Of a DNA stretch of 64,000 nucleotides, positions 1 through 10,559 are shown piece by piece (position 1 is the stretch's first letter; each line of letters begins with the position of its first letter). A model generated the notes under the pieces. The model made no database searches and had not been told where the DNA came from. It saw nothing but the letters and a program-made list of their open reading frames with translations. The stretch is from Bryum argenteum (Eukaryota > Streptophyta > Bryopsida > Bryales > Bryaceae), in assembly GCA_037043015.1 (NCBI GenBank), contig CM073322.1, forward strand, positions 40,101 through 104,100, written 5' to 3'. Made by a program: the position numbers and the translations under genes.

Positions 1-715
1 CTCACACGTCCCATTTGGATAACTGAGCTACAAGTTAGCCCGAGAAGAAGATACGGCCTGTTTTTGAGGCTAAGGCAAAAACGGGTGGTCTTCCAAAACA
101 AAAGTGTGTCGCGGAAGGCCCCTCAACACAAGGGGGGCCTACCAAGACTCAGAGAGTACTATGAGGAGGGGTGGTCTCCTCCTCACTTCCACATGGTGCT
201 TGGAGAGCGGGGTGGCTCTACAGGGGTGAGGCTTGGGATGGAGCCTCACTCCCGCACCTTGGGCGCTATGGGATCTTGTGGTGTGCATCCCGAAACATTG
301 GGTTGGAAAAGTGTCCCGCTCCAAACTAGTCCCCGTGAAAAGTAGTGCGGTTTAGGTAATGTCCCAAGACATGAATGGAAGGGGACTAGTGGGGAGTTGG
401 ACAATATCTGGGGCGGTTAGCTCTCGGGGTGAGTAGTGCCACCCTTGGGAGCTTGGACATGTGTGGAAGGCCGCCCCGTGCCGCCAAGTGGCATGCCCAT
501 GTGTGTTTGTGGGAGTTCGGTTTACGGGTTCGGGTAATGAGTTGGGGAGTCGAGTGGGTTGGACACCTTGACTAGAAATGGTGCTAACATTGTGTGTCTT
601 GGCATGTGCGGTGTTAGCTAAGTTGTGGCAGTTTGCTACCAACAAAGTAAGCCGTGATTCCGCTCTGAAGTAAGGCTTGCTTGAAGAAAAAAAGTGGGAG
701 TAATTAGGGCGCGAC
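1..715 (+). repeat. Ty3/gypsy LTR fragment, large-LTR family, cut by window edge
   Basis: This is the reverse complement of the first half of the 1508-bp LTR seen at 16023-17530 and 22237-23744. Blocks recognisable in all copies include the gcccgagaagaagatacgg segment and the end reading taattagggcgcgac. In element sense it therefore runs on the plus strand and its outer end lies near 715. The rest lies left of the window, so I cannot tell a solo LTR from part of a full element. Confidence 0.8.
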
Positions 716-2137
716 GGTGCGTGCGAATGTTGGGTAAGGCGGGTCATTTTGCTAGGCGGTCGACTCCTTGATTATATATAGTCTGTATCTGATGGACCGT
801 ATGGGGGTCGAACTCCTGTCTAACAGTCGGGGAAGGACTTTCTTCTTGGGGTGTCTGCGTCGGCTCATCCTTGGGCCAGGAGAACTAGGTTCACGATAAG
901 ATGATGTCGTGCAGGGTGCCCGACCTGGTAGGGTCGGGTGCTTTCTGTCTGGCCGGGTTAGACAACGAGTGGCCAGACGGAGGTCGAGTTGACCCGACTA
1001 CTACGTAGTAAATCAATTTCTGTTGACGCTCTTGCGTAATGATGGACGGGTCGAGGATTGTGCACGACAAGCCGCTTTGTTGGTTGGCGCTAGACGGTCG
1101 ATCGGGAAGTGGTGGTTGGTCGTCCGGTTTTGTCGGGGCGTTGATGGGTTCGAAATCGTATGTCTCGCCACACTAGGTCGGGTGTAGTGATCCTCTATTG
1201 ACGATGTTAGTGGCAAATTGGCTACCGGTCGGGTCGGGTCGGTATACCCGCCACGATTCATTGGAAAAACGTTTCGTGAAAGATCAGCATCACGGGACGT
1301 CCGTCATACCTTGGGTGTATTCGACCAGGTGGTGCAGGGACGCTTCATCCGTCGTGGATGCAGAGACTTGTCTTCTGACGCTATATGTTGGGAGGGGGTC
1401 GGCCCTTGGGGTCGACTGTCGGGTGTCTAGAGATGGATTTATCCGGGACTACAACCTGCGCCATTCCCGATCTGATGCGGAATTTTCCAAAGGTCGGGTG
1501 GTAAGTCGGCCGCTTCGGAGAGCCGGCGGCGACGCGTGGACCCGTCATAATGGTGACGTGTCGCTTTCGGTCGAGATCCGATTTTTTTTTGGATCTCGAT
1601 CCGAATCTAGATCTGAATCAAATCTGATCTGGCGGGTAGAGTCTCGAGGTGCGATCTGCTTGGCAGTGTTTTGTGTGAGCTCACTTAGTTGCTCTTTTTT
1701 GGCCGTGAGCTTCTTCCACACACCGCTCTCTGATTTCTTAGCACTCTTAGACGACTCTACTTTTCTTTGGATAGTCACGTAGCGACTATGATCTCCGAGG
1801 CGCGTTTTAGCTATGTTGCCGTCTCTCTCGACTAGGTCGGATGTTGTTGAGTGTAGGAGATGATTTTTTATCAAACCTTGATACCAACAACTTCGTGTCA
1901 ACCGACCCGTGGGTTGCATACTCCTAAACCTCTATAGCGAGACACTTTCGGAGCGGTTTGTGCGGGGTCGACATCCGGGTCGGCATGCTCTCTGTGATTT
2001 CTACTTGTTTACTGGATCTAAAATCTTTGGACCGCACAATCGCACGGTAGCCCAATGTTGAGGGAGATCTACCTGCTCTACTTCAGATCTGCGCGATCTG
2101 GAAACGATGGAATCGAACTCAAGCATAGGTCGCCAAA
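716..2137 (-). mobile_element. 5' internal remnant of a second LTR-element family (E)
   Basis: This stretch lies on the inner side of the LTR at 2138-2729. Read on the minus strand, the bases next to the LTR are TTTGGCGACCTATGC, which has the TGG start expected of a tRNA primer-binding site. The interior has no convincing coding domain. A minus-strand open stretch around 1545-1919 encodes a charged, lysine- and aspartate-rich peptide of unknown nature, and the DNA around 1580-1640 is made of GATCT/GAATC-type short repeats. The left end stops where the gypsy LTR fragment (1-715) begins. It is a broken fossil. Confidence 0.5.
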
Positions 2138-2729
2138 TGTTAAGGGGGTTTTTCGGGAAACACACCCTAACGAGTCTAAGTTAGCTTCCTACTAGTCGCA
2201 GTAACGTTGGGTCAACAAAACTGCTACTAACAAGAAGGGAAGAGAGTTGAATCTACCGACTAGTGAGCATCTACGGGACCAGACAGCTTTAGGTCGGGTC
2301 TGTTGAACACTAGAGAGAGAGAAAATACACAATTCTCACAAACAGATCAGAGATCTTGCAAACAAAAGTCAGCTAGTCTATTCAAACACACACAACGAAA
2401 GAACAGAATAGAAGACTATGCAGAACTCCGAGGTTACTGGCAAAGAGGGATAGATTAACTAGCAACAACCCTCACGGAGAAGAGGGTGGTACATATAGTC
2501 GGTGGGTCGTCATTGATCGATCGAGATCAACAGAACAATAGGTCAGCCGACCAATCTGCCAGGTCGGCCAGAAAGGTCGGGTGTCCAAAATGAGTCTAAG
2601 ACTCTAAAAACAACAACTAAAGATCCGACCTGCTAACCCTACCGGGTATCGCATGCCGGGTCTATACCTGCTGGGTAGAGACTAGACTAAAAATAGCCTA
2701 GCGAATATACTACGAATATTCCGTTAACA
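2138..2729 (-). repeat. LTR of element family E (592 bp)
   Basis: The segment starts TGTTAAGGGGG and ends CCGTTAACA, giving TG...CA ends. Its last 400 bases align with 25,080-25,472 (shared blocks such as acatatagtcgg, ccaaaatgagtctaaga and atatactacga), so it is a repeated family. A primer-binding-like sequence lies just left of it, so this would be the 5' LTR of a minus-strand element. It abuts a truncated gypsy LTR at 2730. Confidence 0.65.
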
Positions 2730-3727
2730 GAAGTAAGGCTTCCTTTCCATGCCTCACCTTCTTGAGCCATTCCCGGTCACTCCCGGGAACCGGCACTACT
2801 TATCACGGGGACTAACTTGGAGAGGGAAACTTCCCAACCCCATGTTTAAAGATGCTCCAAAGCACTCTCCATTTTCCACAAGGTGCGGGAGTGAGGCCCC
2901 ATCCCAAGCCTCACCCCTTGGAGCCACCCCGGCTCCTCAAGGCACCATGTGCAAGTGAGGAGGGAGACCACCCCTCCTCATAGTACTCTCTGGAGTCTTC
3001 GGTAGGCCCCCCCCCCCTCTTGTGTTGAGGGGCCTTCCGTGACACACTTTTGTTTTGGATGACCACCCGTTTTTGCCTTAGTCTCAAAAACGGGCCGTAT
3101 CTTCTTCTCGGGCTAACTTGTAGCTCACTTATCCAAATGGGACGTGCGAGCCCATTTTCGACATCTACTCTTTGAGTACATGTCGATAGACTCCTCACTT
3201 GTCCCAATCGGAGCTTCCATGTGGGAGCTATGCTCCTCTGAACATTCGGGAGTCCCGGGAGGCAGCAGTCCCGGAGTCCCGAAGTCCCGATGCTTTGAAG
3301 AGCCATATCTCCCAAAGCGTTGCTTTGCTCCTCACAAGCCTTAGCATTTTGGAAAGCTCTTGTCTAGAGCTTTCCAAAGACATGCAACATGCCGCCATCC
3401 AAGAAGGGCGACATTTTGAGTCCCGAAAGGCAACACTCCCGAGTCCCGGAGTGTCCCGGAACGTGCTCCAACTTTGGAGAGTCATATCTCATGACTCACA
3501 ACTCCAAATCGCGCGTTCTTTGGACCCATGGGTCCGTGCTCAAACAAGGTTTCCAACCATGTAAGACACACCACCAAGTTCGTCCCGAGCACGACGCCAT
3601 TGCATGCTGTTTGCTCGGGACTCCCCTTGGTCACTTGACCTTGTCTCTTGCCAAGCCCGGGGCGTCACTCCCGGGGTCCTCTTGGCTTACCACGGTGTTC
3701 GGACATCCTTTGGAAAGGGATGTGACA
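2730..3727 (-). repeat. Left-truncated large-family gypsy LTR
   Basis: It is collinear with roughly the last 1 kb of the 1508-bp LTR of the 16-23.7 kb element and ends with the same GGGATGTGACA. The first 500 bases or so are missing, replaced by the E-family LTR. On the right it joins the interior of element F directly at gttgcgggcaag, which matches the undisturbed gttgcgag at about 16,006-16,013. It therefore inserted into F and was later cut by another insertion or deletion. Confidence 0.75.
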
Positions 3728-4128
3728 GTTGCGGGCAAGACCATCACTGCTGCCCTTCGCCAGACACAAGCAGGCCATTCTCCAGAATGAGGAACAGGAA
3801 GGGTGGAACATCGATGACGAGGACGAAGAAGGAGACGAGGCCTCGGATTCAATGGAATTTGTGTTACGGTACTTCCACGAACACCCCGATCTCGCAGCCC
3901 ACTACACCGATCCCGAGGCAACGGGGAGGCAATGCCCAGCATGGAACCGGACGTTGGGGGGCACAGTGTTTGATGTATACACCCACGCCCTCAATTTCCG
4001 CGGAAACCACGTCTTGATGCAGAGGGCAGTGGCCGAAGCACTTCGGCGAGTATACAACGGCGAAGAGCCCCCTCGCAGCGGTCGACAACTTCCCCGGGAG
4101 CAAGCCAGACCGAACAGGAGGCCCGCCC

Positions 4129-5423
4129 TGTCGCGCACCTCTCCTTGAGGAGTGCCCGCAACACCAAGGGCCCAAGGGGGACACCGGAGTGACGCCCGGG
4201 CCTTGGGGTGCCAAGGTGAAGGGAACCTAAGTGGGCCTAGTGTGGGAGAGGACCCCGGGCGTTGGAGACGCCTCTCACCCACGGAGACTAGGAGCCACGA
4301 GGGAATGGACATGAGATTATGGAAGCTCATGTTGCCACGATTCCGGGATGCTAAGGAGCACCTCATTTGGAGGTGTGAGCTTAAAGTTATGGGAGTTGGA
4401 AGATTGTGGGACTAAAGGGAGTGCTGTCCAGGGACAGTGCTGGACTGGGAAGCTGGCCCGGGACTCCCGAATCTTCAGAGGGGCATAACTCCCTCAATAC
4501 TTGTCGGAATGAGGCAAGTAAGGTGTCTATCGGCATCTACTTGACGAGTAGATGTCGATAGAGTGGTCGCTCGTCGCGTTTGGATGCGGGACGAGGTAGA
4601 TACGAGCCCTGGAAGGTTCGGGAAGTCTCCCGGGCCTTCCAGCGGCTAAGGCATTGGGAGATTGGGTGGTCTTCCAAAACTAAGAGGTGTGAGGGTCCAG
4701 CCCTTCACCTAGGACCAGGGGGCTGCCGAATCCCACAGAGTATACTATGGGGAGGGCTGGTCTCCCTCCCCACTCCCATGGTGCCTTGGTGGTGACCAAG
4801 GTGGGAGTCCCGAGTGGTGTGGCTAGTGTTGGGGCCTCACCATGGGGACTCCCAAGCCAAGGTGAGTCCCAATGGGTGGAGCTGGTGTTGGGGCTCCACC
4901 ATGGGGACTCAAAGTGCAAAATGAGGCACGGTGGGTGGAGCTAGTGTTGGGGCTTCACCACGGTGGCTCATAAAGACAAGGTGAGTCCCGGTGGAGGAGC
5001 TAGTGTTGGGGCTTCACCACGGGGACTCATATGGGCAAAATGAGGACCATGAGTGCTACCGATGTGGGGTGGTGTCTCACCGCCGGCGTTGTGATTACTT
5101 GGTGGCCTTGGGGTCACCATGGTGGTCATGGGCGGTGGTGAGGAGACACCACCAAGTGCGGTTAGGCCGCGTGGTATGGGAGTGCCACCAAGTTGGGCCT
5201 TGGACATAAGTGGAAGTCCGCACCTAACCATTGGCTACCTACGAAGGGGTTGAGTCCCGGTTGCATGAGTAAGAGGGATTGATAACCAAGCGGTGAGCTT
5301 GGTGGTTGGTATGGGGAGCTAACTTTGTGCATGTGGGGGATGTGCAGAGTTAGCGCTCGTGACACTTGCTAGAGTTGGGAAAAAGTTGGTGTAAGCTAAG
5401 GTGAGCTAGCAAGGGTTGCGACA
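4129..5423 (+). repeat. Solo LTR (1295 bp) with CGCCC target duplication
   Basis: It begins TGTCGCGCACC and ends GGTTGCGACA, and is flanked on both sides by CGCCC (4124-4128 and 5424-5428). The second copy of F at about 24,140 has the uninterrupted site (gacccgccctcacacgcc), which is a direct empty-site control. The content is distantly related to the 1508-bp LTR family in inverted orientation (shared gtgacgcccggg..., gtagatgtcgatag and cttccaaaac blocks). No internal region remains, so it is a recombination product of a full element. It contains a tandem-like region of gtggagctagtgttggggc motifs at about 4820-5030. Confidence 0.88.
4527..4561. other. 15-bp stem-loop inside the solo LTR
   Basis: The arms CTATCGGCATCTACT (4527-4541) and AGTAGATGTCGATAG (4547-4561) pair fully in RNA with a single G-U wobble and leave the 5-nt loop TGACG. 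The same stem with a different loop occurs in the large-family LTRs at 16963-16991 and 23176-23204. Confidence 0.75.
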
Positions 5424-5487
5424 CGCCCCCACGTGCCGTTAACCTAGCAATTCGAGGACGAATTGCACTCTGCGAAGGAGGGCAAAA

Positions 5488-8400
5488 TGTTACCCGCCAC
5501 AGCACCGCAGGTATCATTACCGGAGACCAGAGCAGCCACGGGGAGACCAGTGATTAATAGCTACCACGGGGCTCGAGGCCGAGGGTGCAGTGACACAGAA
5601 CCACGAGGATCGAGACCGCGGACGCAGACAGTTAAGGCAAAAGCCAGCGCAAAGGATTAGGTTTTAATATAAATAGAGGATAGAATTACACAATAGGGAC
5701 TTCCATGTACCGCACAAATGCAGTGTTAGCCCACGAGCGTTTATCGCAGACTTATGTAGCCACTCTGTCGCGGCCCTAATTACTCCCACTCTTTTTCTTC
5801 AAGTAAGCCTTACTTGGTAGCGGAATCACGGCTTACTTTGTTGGTAGCAACCGGCCACAACTTAGCTAACACTGCACATGCCAAGCACACACAATGTTAG
5901 CACCATTTCTAGTCAAGGTGTCCAACCCACCTTGACTCCCCCAACTCATTACCCGGAACCCGTAAACCGGAACTCCCACAAAACACATGGGCATGCCACT
6001 TGGTGGCACGGGGCGGCCTTCCACACATGTCCAAGCTCCCAAGGGTGGCACTACTCACCCCCGGAGCTAACCGCCCTTGCATATTGTCCAACTCCCCACT
6101 AGTCCCCTTCCATTCATGTCTTCGGGACATTACCGGAAACCGGCACTACTTTTCACGGGGACTAGTTTGGAGCGGGACACTTTTCCAACCCAATGTTTCG
6201 GGATGCACACCACAAGCATCCCATAGTGCCCAAGGTGCGGGAGTGAGGCTCCATCCCAAGCCTCACCCCTTAGAGCCACCCCGGCTCTCCTCGGCACCAT
6301 GTGGAAGTGAGGAGGGAGACCACCCCTCCTCATAGTACTCTCTGGAGTCTTCGGTAGGCCCCCCCTCTTGTGTTGAGGGGCCTTCCGTGACACACTTTTG
6401 TTTTGGAAGACCACCCGTTTTTGCCTTAGCCTCAAAAACAGGCCGTATCTTCTTCTCGGGCTAACTTGTAACTCAGTTATCCAAATGGGACGTGCAAGCC
6501 CATTTTCGACATCTACTCTTTGAGTACATATTGATAGACTCCTTACTTGTCCCAATCGGAGCTTCTATGTGGAAGCTATGCTCCTCTGAACATTCGAGAG
6601 TCCCGGGAGGCAGCAGTCCCGGAGTCGCGAAGTCCCGATGCTTTGGAGAGCCATATCTCCCAAAGCATTGTTTTGCTCCTCACGAGCCTTAGCATTTTGG
6701 AAAGCTCTTGTCCAGAGCTTTCCAAAGACATGCAACATGCCGCCATCCAAGAAGGACGACATTTTGAGTCCCGAAAGGCAACACTCCCGAGTCCCGGAGT
6801 GTCCCGGAACGCGCTCCAACTTTGGAGAGCCATATCTCATGACTCACAACTCCAAATCGCGCGTTCTTTGGACCTATGGGTGCGTGCTTGAACAAGGTTT
6901 CCAACCATGTAAAGCACACTACCAAGTTCGTCCCGAGCACGACGCCATTGCGTGCTGTTTGCTCGGGACTCCCCTTAGTCACTTCACCTTGTCTCTTGCC
7001 AAGCCCGGGACGTCACTCCCGGGGTCCTCTTGGCTCACCACTGTGTTCGGGCATCCTTTTGAAAGGGATGTGACACTCACCCCCACCAAACAGCGTCGAT
7101 GCCCTCATCGACAATCTCTCTTGTCGGCAGTACCAAGTTCTTGAGGTAGCCTCCTCCTTGGCACTTGCATTGCGTTCCAGGGTAGCTAGCCCCGCAATGC
7201 TCTAAGCATCCTTCCACTTAGAAATTGGCTAAGTCCTCAAAGGTGGCATTAGATAGGTCTAAGGTCCTTGGCACCCTAGAGTTTGCCTTCAAAGGACCTA
7301 CAAAATCTAGACCTATCTACTTTGAGACTTACTTGGAATGCCCCCAATGGCCCCAAGTTAGGCTCAACTAGCCTATCATACTCACATGACTTAGGAATAA
7401 ATTCAAGGCTAACCAATACTTTCTTGGTCGCAACACCAAGCCCTCTTTTAAGCACTTAGGCTCTCAAGTGGTGAACTTTGCTCGCCTAGGGATAATGCTA
7501 AGTCCCGCCCGACCTAGCCTTTGCTTCACCCTACCGAGACATGGATGGCCAACCCATGCGTTGACAATGGTCAACCCGCAAAGGGCACTTTTATGAGCCC
7601 GTGCCACTATCTTGCTCCCGCCCGAGCAAGTCCTAAGCTTGAGAGTCATGGGGATTCACCCACTCACAACTCCCAAGCCAAGGTCCCTGTTTTGCAGCAT
7701 TCCAAGTATTGGCTTCGCGTATCCTTCAACCTCTTCCAACCAACCTAGCAATCCAACATGAGACTAGGACACATCTCACATTCAACATGCAATCCCGGAA
7801 ACTTGCTATTCAATTTGCAACTTTCTTGTCAACCAAGTATTACAACATGTGCAATTTGCACCAAATACTAGACAAAACTTAGGCCAAGTATACACAAGTG
7901 TGGTGATTCACCCCCACTTCAAAGGTTGATGTCCTCATCAATGCTTTCTCGGTGTCTTGGATCTCCGTTGGCTTTCATACCTTTCCACCATCTCCTTTGC
8001 ACTGGCCATGCACTTGGCCTCAATCCATGTTGCTTCCTTCTCATGGTACCCCCGCCACTTCACCAAGTATTCTTTGCCCTTCTTCTTGGTGTTCCGGCAT
8101 TTCAAAATGCCTTCTACCTCGAACTCTAGGTGATCGCCAACTAGTTCGGGTGGAGGCCGCAACACTTGCTTGCGTTCCGGCCTCACCTTATCTCCGTGAT
8201 ATGGCTTGAGCAATGACACATGGAAGGTGGGGTGAACCTTGATCTCCGGTGGTAAGTCCAACTTATAAACATCCTCAAACAACCGTTTTGCAATGACAAA
8301 TGGACCCGCATACTTTGCCATGAATTTGGGAGTCAAGCCATCCGGTAAGGTGAAGTTCTTCACATTCAACCACACCTTTTGGCCCTCCTCATACTCCTCA

Positions 8401-9572
8401 TGGCGCCGCCCTTTGTTAACTTGTTTCACATACCTCTTTTGCGCCTTGTCTAAGTACCACTTGGTCTTCTCAAGTAGTTGCTCTCTCTTGGCCACAAAGT
8501 CTTGAAAGAACTTGGCTTCGTTCCAACTCCGATTGCAGTCCTTCCAAAGCTAGGTCGGTAGGCATAAGTGGCTCAACTCCATAAGCCACCTTGAACGGCG
8601 ATTGCCCCGTAGCTGAATGCCTTGATGCATTGTAGCAAAACTCCGCCAAACCCAAGTACTCACTCCAATCACTTTGGTCTGCACTCACATAGTTGCGAAG
8701 GTATTGATTCAAGACTCCATTCACCCGTTCCGTTTGCCCATCGGTTTGAGGATGAAAAGCCGTACTAAATGTCAACTTTGTCTTCATCCTCCTAAACAAG
8801 TGCCTCCAAAATGCACTTGTAAACTTGGGGTCTCTATCGGATACAATCACCTTTGGCAATCCATGGTGCCGCCACCAAACGTTGAAAAAGAGCACCGCGG
8901 TTTCAAAGGCGGTCGCCGTCCCTTTTGTTGGCTCCATCCTTGCCAACTTACTAAACCTATCAACCACCACAAAGATGGCGTCACTCCCTCGTGACTCCGG
9001 AAGGCTTGTAATGAAATCCATAGAGACACACTCCCATGGAACAGAAAGGGATGTGACACACTCGGCATTTCACTGATTCAATGCAAAACACGGACTTCGT
9101 TTCCTCTACATCACTCTACTCCCCTCTAAAACATCCCCTCCTCTGTCTGAATGCTCTAACCTCTGCTATCCGAGGCACCGCGGAATTCCTTGGGCCGAAG
9201 AAGTTGTGTCTCTGTATGTAGCACGAAACGTGGTTGCTGGGATTGGCAACGTACTCTCCATTGTGCCGAGGATTACCTATTCCGCGGATCAAAAACCTTG
9301 GCCGAGAGACAGACCCGGAGAAGCCACACCGCGGGAGTGCAACCCTGGGACTCAGACCATTCAGCACGATTCCGGCCTCCCGAGCTGACCTACCACGGCC
9401 GAGCTAATCACATTGTGATTACCGCAACTCGGTCAACGGTCATAGTGTTGTATCCCGACCTCCGGGGAATAACCGTGGTTTAGATCCGGAACCCCCGGTT
9501 CTCTCCTATTCCCCCTACTTTTACCTCCCTCCTCGCACCTCGGGCATCTCCATACCCGTACCCCGGCTAACA
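5488..9572 (+). repeat. Shared (middle) LTR of element F, about 787 bp, split by a chromovirus
   Basis: The LTR consists of 5488-5765 and 9064-9572 and aligns throughout with 24,200-24,975. It begins TGTTACCCGCC and ends CCCGGCTAACA. The intervening 5766-9058 is an inserted element. An AT-rich tataaatagagg (about 5670-5680; also about 24,352) is a plausible core promoter. It is followed on the right by F interior (9573 onward) and preceded on the left by F interior (3728-5487), so two F units share this LTR. Confidence 0.75.
5766..9058 (-). mobile_element. Chromovirus (Ty3/gypsy) with large internal deletion
   Basis: The element is flanked by CACTC at 5761-5765 and 9059-9063. It keeps one LTR of about 1310 bp (5766-7075, TGTCGCGG...TGTGACA), a purine-rich tract next to it (minus strand of about 7076-7090), and a minus-strand integrase and chromodomain region at about 7.94-9.02 kb. 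Visible integrase landmarks are VVVDRF, SDRDPKF and QTDGQTERVN. The C-terminal chromodomain includes EYLVKWRGY. On the right only the last bases of the second LTR (acagaaagggatgtgaca) remain. Gag, protease and reverse transcriptase are absent. The empty site is seen at about 24,444. It is a fossil. Confidence 0.88.
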
Positions 9573-9749
9573 TGGAGCTAATGCAGCCACGGCCACAGAC
9601 GAACGAGGAAGACTACAACAATCTACAGGAGGAGCAATCCCACGAGCAGCAAACCCACGCACAAACCGAGGACAAGCCATTGGAGGATAATTCCAGGGAG
9701 GAATTGTAACAATTCACGACGCAGATAGGAGAAGAGAGAGTGGACATAC
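9573..9749 (+). mobile_element. 5' interior of element F (gag-like leader)
   Basis: It directly follows the LTR end GGCTAACA. The first bases, TGGAGCTAATGCAG, start with TGG as primer-binding sites do, but I cannot assign the tRNA. A short plus-strand reading frame starting at 9574 encodes a Glu/Gln/Asn-rich peptide (MELMQPRPQTNEED...). The segment is interrupted at 9750 by the next element; F interior resumes at 15,799. Confidence 0.55.
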
Positions 9750-10155
9750 TGTCAGGGACACAAAAACAGATGACAAGAATATCTTGAAACTAACGAAAAC
9801 TGACAAGAGCTTGGATTAACAAGAAGAGTACACGAATAACACCAAGAGAGGTGAGCTAGAGCTCCAAGAGATGCGTTGTCGAGACTGAAGAACTCTTCAG
9901 CCTCGACTCCTATATATACTTCTAGAACCCAAGAAGCTTCTAGAACTTCTACCAGCTAGGATGCTTCTAGAACTTCTACCAGCTAGGATGCTTCTAGAAG
10001 GTTCCAGAGACTAGATTCTAGAAGGTTCCAGAGACTAGCTTCTAGAAGGTTCTAAAGACTTCCTTTTAGAAGGTTCTAGAGACTTTCTTTCTAGAAGGTT
10101 CCAGAGACTTCTAGAGACTTCCTTCTAGAAGGTTCCAGAGCCTATGTCCCTAACA
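9750..10155 (-). repeat. 3' LTR of chromovirus B (406 bp)
   Basis: It starts TGTCAGGGACAC and ends GTCCCTAACA. It is nearly identical to 15361-15793 except that it has two rather than three copies of a 27-bp unit containing ttctaccagctaggatgc, which accounts exactly for the 406 versus 433 bp lengths. Confidence 0.92.
9911..10145 (-). promoter_or_regulatory. Heat-shock-element array and TATA box in LTR of B
   Basis: On the minus strand a run of HSE units of the form TTCnnGAAnnTTC leads into TATATATA (9911-9918). At least five perfect TTCTAGAAGGTTC trimers lie within about 150 bp, plus several imperfect ones. In known plant biology such trimers bind trimeric heat-shock factors. The array lies in U3, directly upstream of the presumed transcription start. 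The same arrangement recurs in the right LTR at about 15522-15780. Confidence 0.75.
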
Positions 10156-10205
10156 TCACCCCCTCCTTTAGCTTCGAGGTCTCCGAGAAGCAATGTTGTT
10201 GTGAG

Positions 10206-10559
10206 TTAATACCAACGCAGAAAAATGAAGATCTGCCGCATCACGTCTGCAATGAACTCCAATTGTTGTTCACGAGGTAAGTGGTTCATTGGTCCTTGAA
10301 GCCAACGGTAGTGGCCCACGCCTTCCACTTCCGACCAAGCATGAACCTCCGTGTCTTCATTGTGAAATTGTCCTGCAAACACGCCTTCTGGCACACCATT
10401 GAACGCAGGCTCCATTTCGAATACAATCACCAGCGATCGGTTGCTTGGTATCCTTCGTCGTTGTCGTGGTACAGGCGGTTCTTCATCTCGAGGTTGTCTT
10501 CGTGATTTTGCTGGTTGAGATGACATAACTGGCATACTTTCTATCTCTTGATTATCCAT
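10206..10559 (-). CDS. Extra ORF between pol and 3' LTR of chromovirus B
   Basis: A 117-residue minus-strand frame lies downstream of the chromodomain region and 50 bp before the 3' LTR. The product has a basic, proline-rich N-terminal part (RRQPRDEEPPVPRQRRR) followed by a more ordinary globular-looking section with several tryptophans. I recognise no domain. Position alone suggests an accessory frame of the element. It could equally be a chance frame in the 3' untranslated region. Confidence 0.35.
   Translation of the reverse strand: MDNQEIESMPVMSSQPAKSRRQPRDEEPPVPRQRRRIPSNRSLVIVFEMEPAFNGVPEGVFAGQFHNEDTEVHAWSEVEGVGHYRWLQGPMNHLPREQQLEFIADVMRQIFIFLRWY

Larger units (their letters stand above)
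3728..5487 (+). mobile_element. 3' interior of small LTR element F, first copy (split by a solo LTR)
   Basis: 3728-4128 and 5424-5487 align with 23,750-24,199. Both copies carry the same coding-like stretch, whose product includes RYFHEHPDLAAHYTD in one copy and QYFHEHPNLATHYTD in the other, followed by an acidic-to-basic tail. Both end with the purine-rich GAAGGAGGGCAAAA typical of a polypurine tract immediately before the TGTTACCC start of the LTR. I do not recognise the protein; a divergent Gag is the best guess because of its place in a short LTR element. The copy is split by the solo LTR at 4129-5423 and truncated at its left end. It is a fossil. Confidence 0.6.

Noticed and set aside
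2100-2136. tRNA 3'-half-like sequence ending tcgcca
   Set aside because: It sits exactly at an LTR edge and is better explained as a primer-binding site complementary to a tRNA than as a tRNA gene.
4820-5030. CRISPR-like spaced repeats
   Set aside because: The gtggagctagtgttggggc repeats are imperfect, lie inside a solo LTR and occur in a eukaryotic context.
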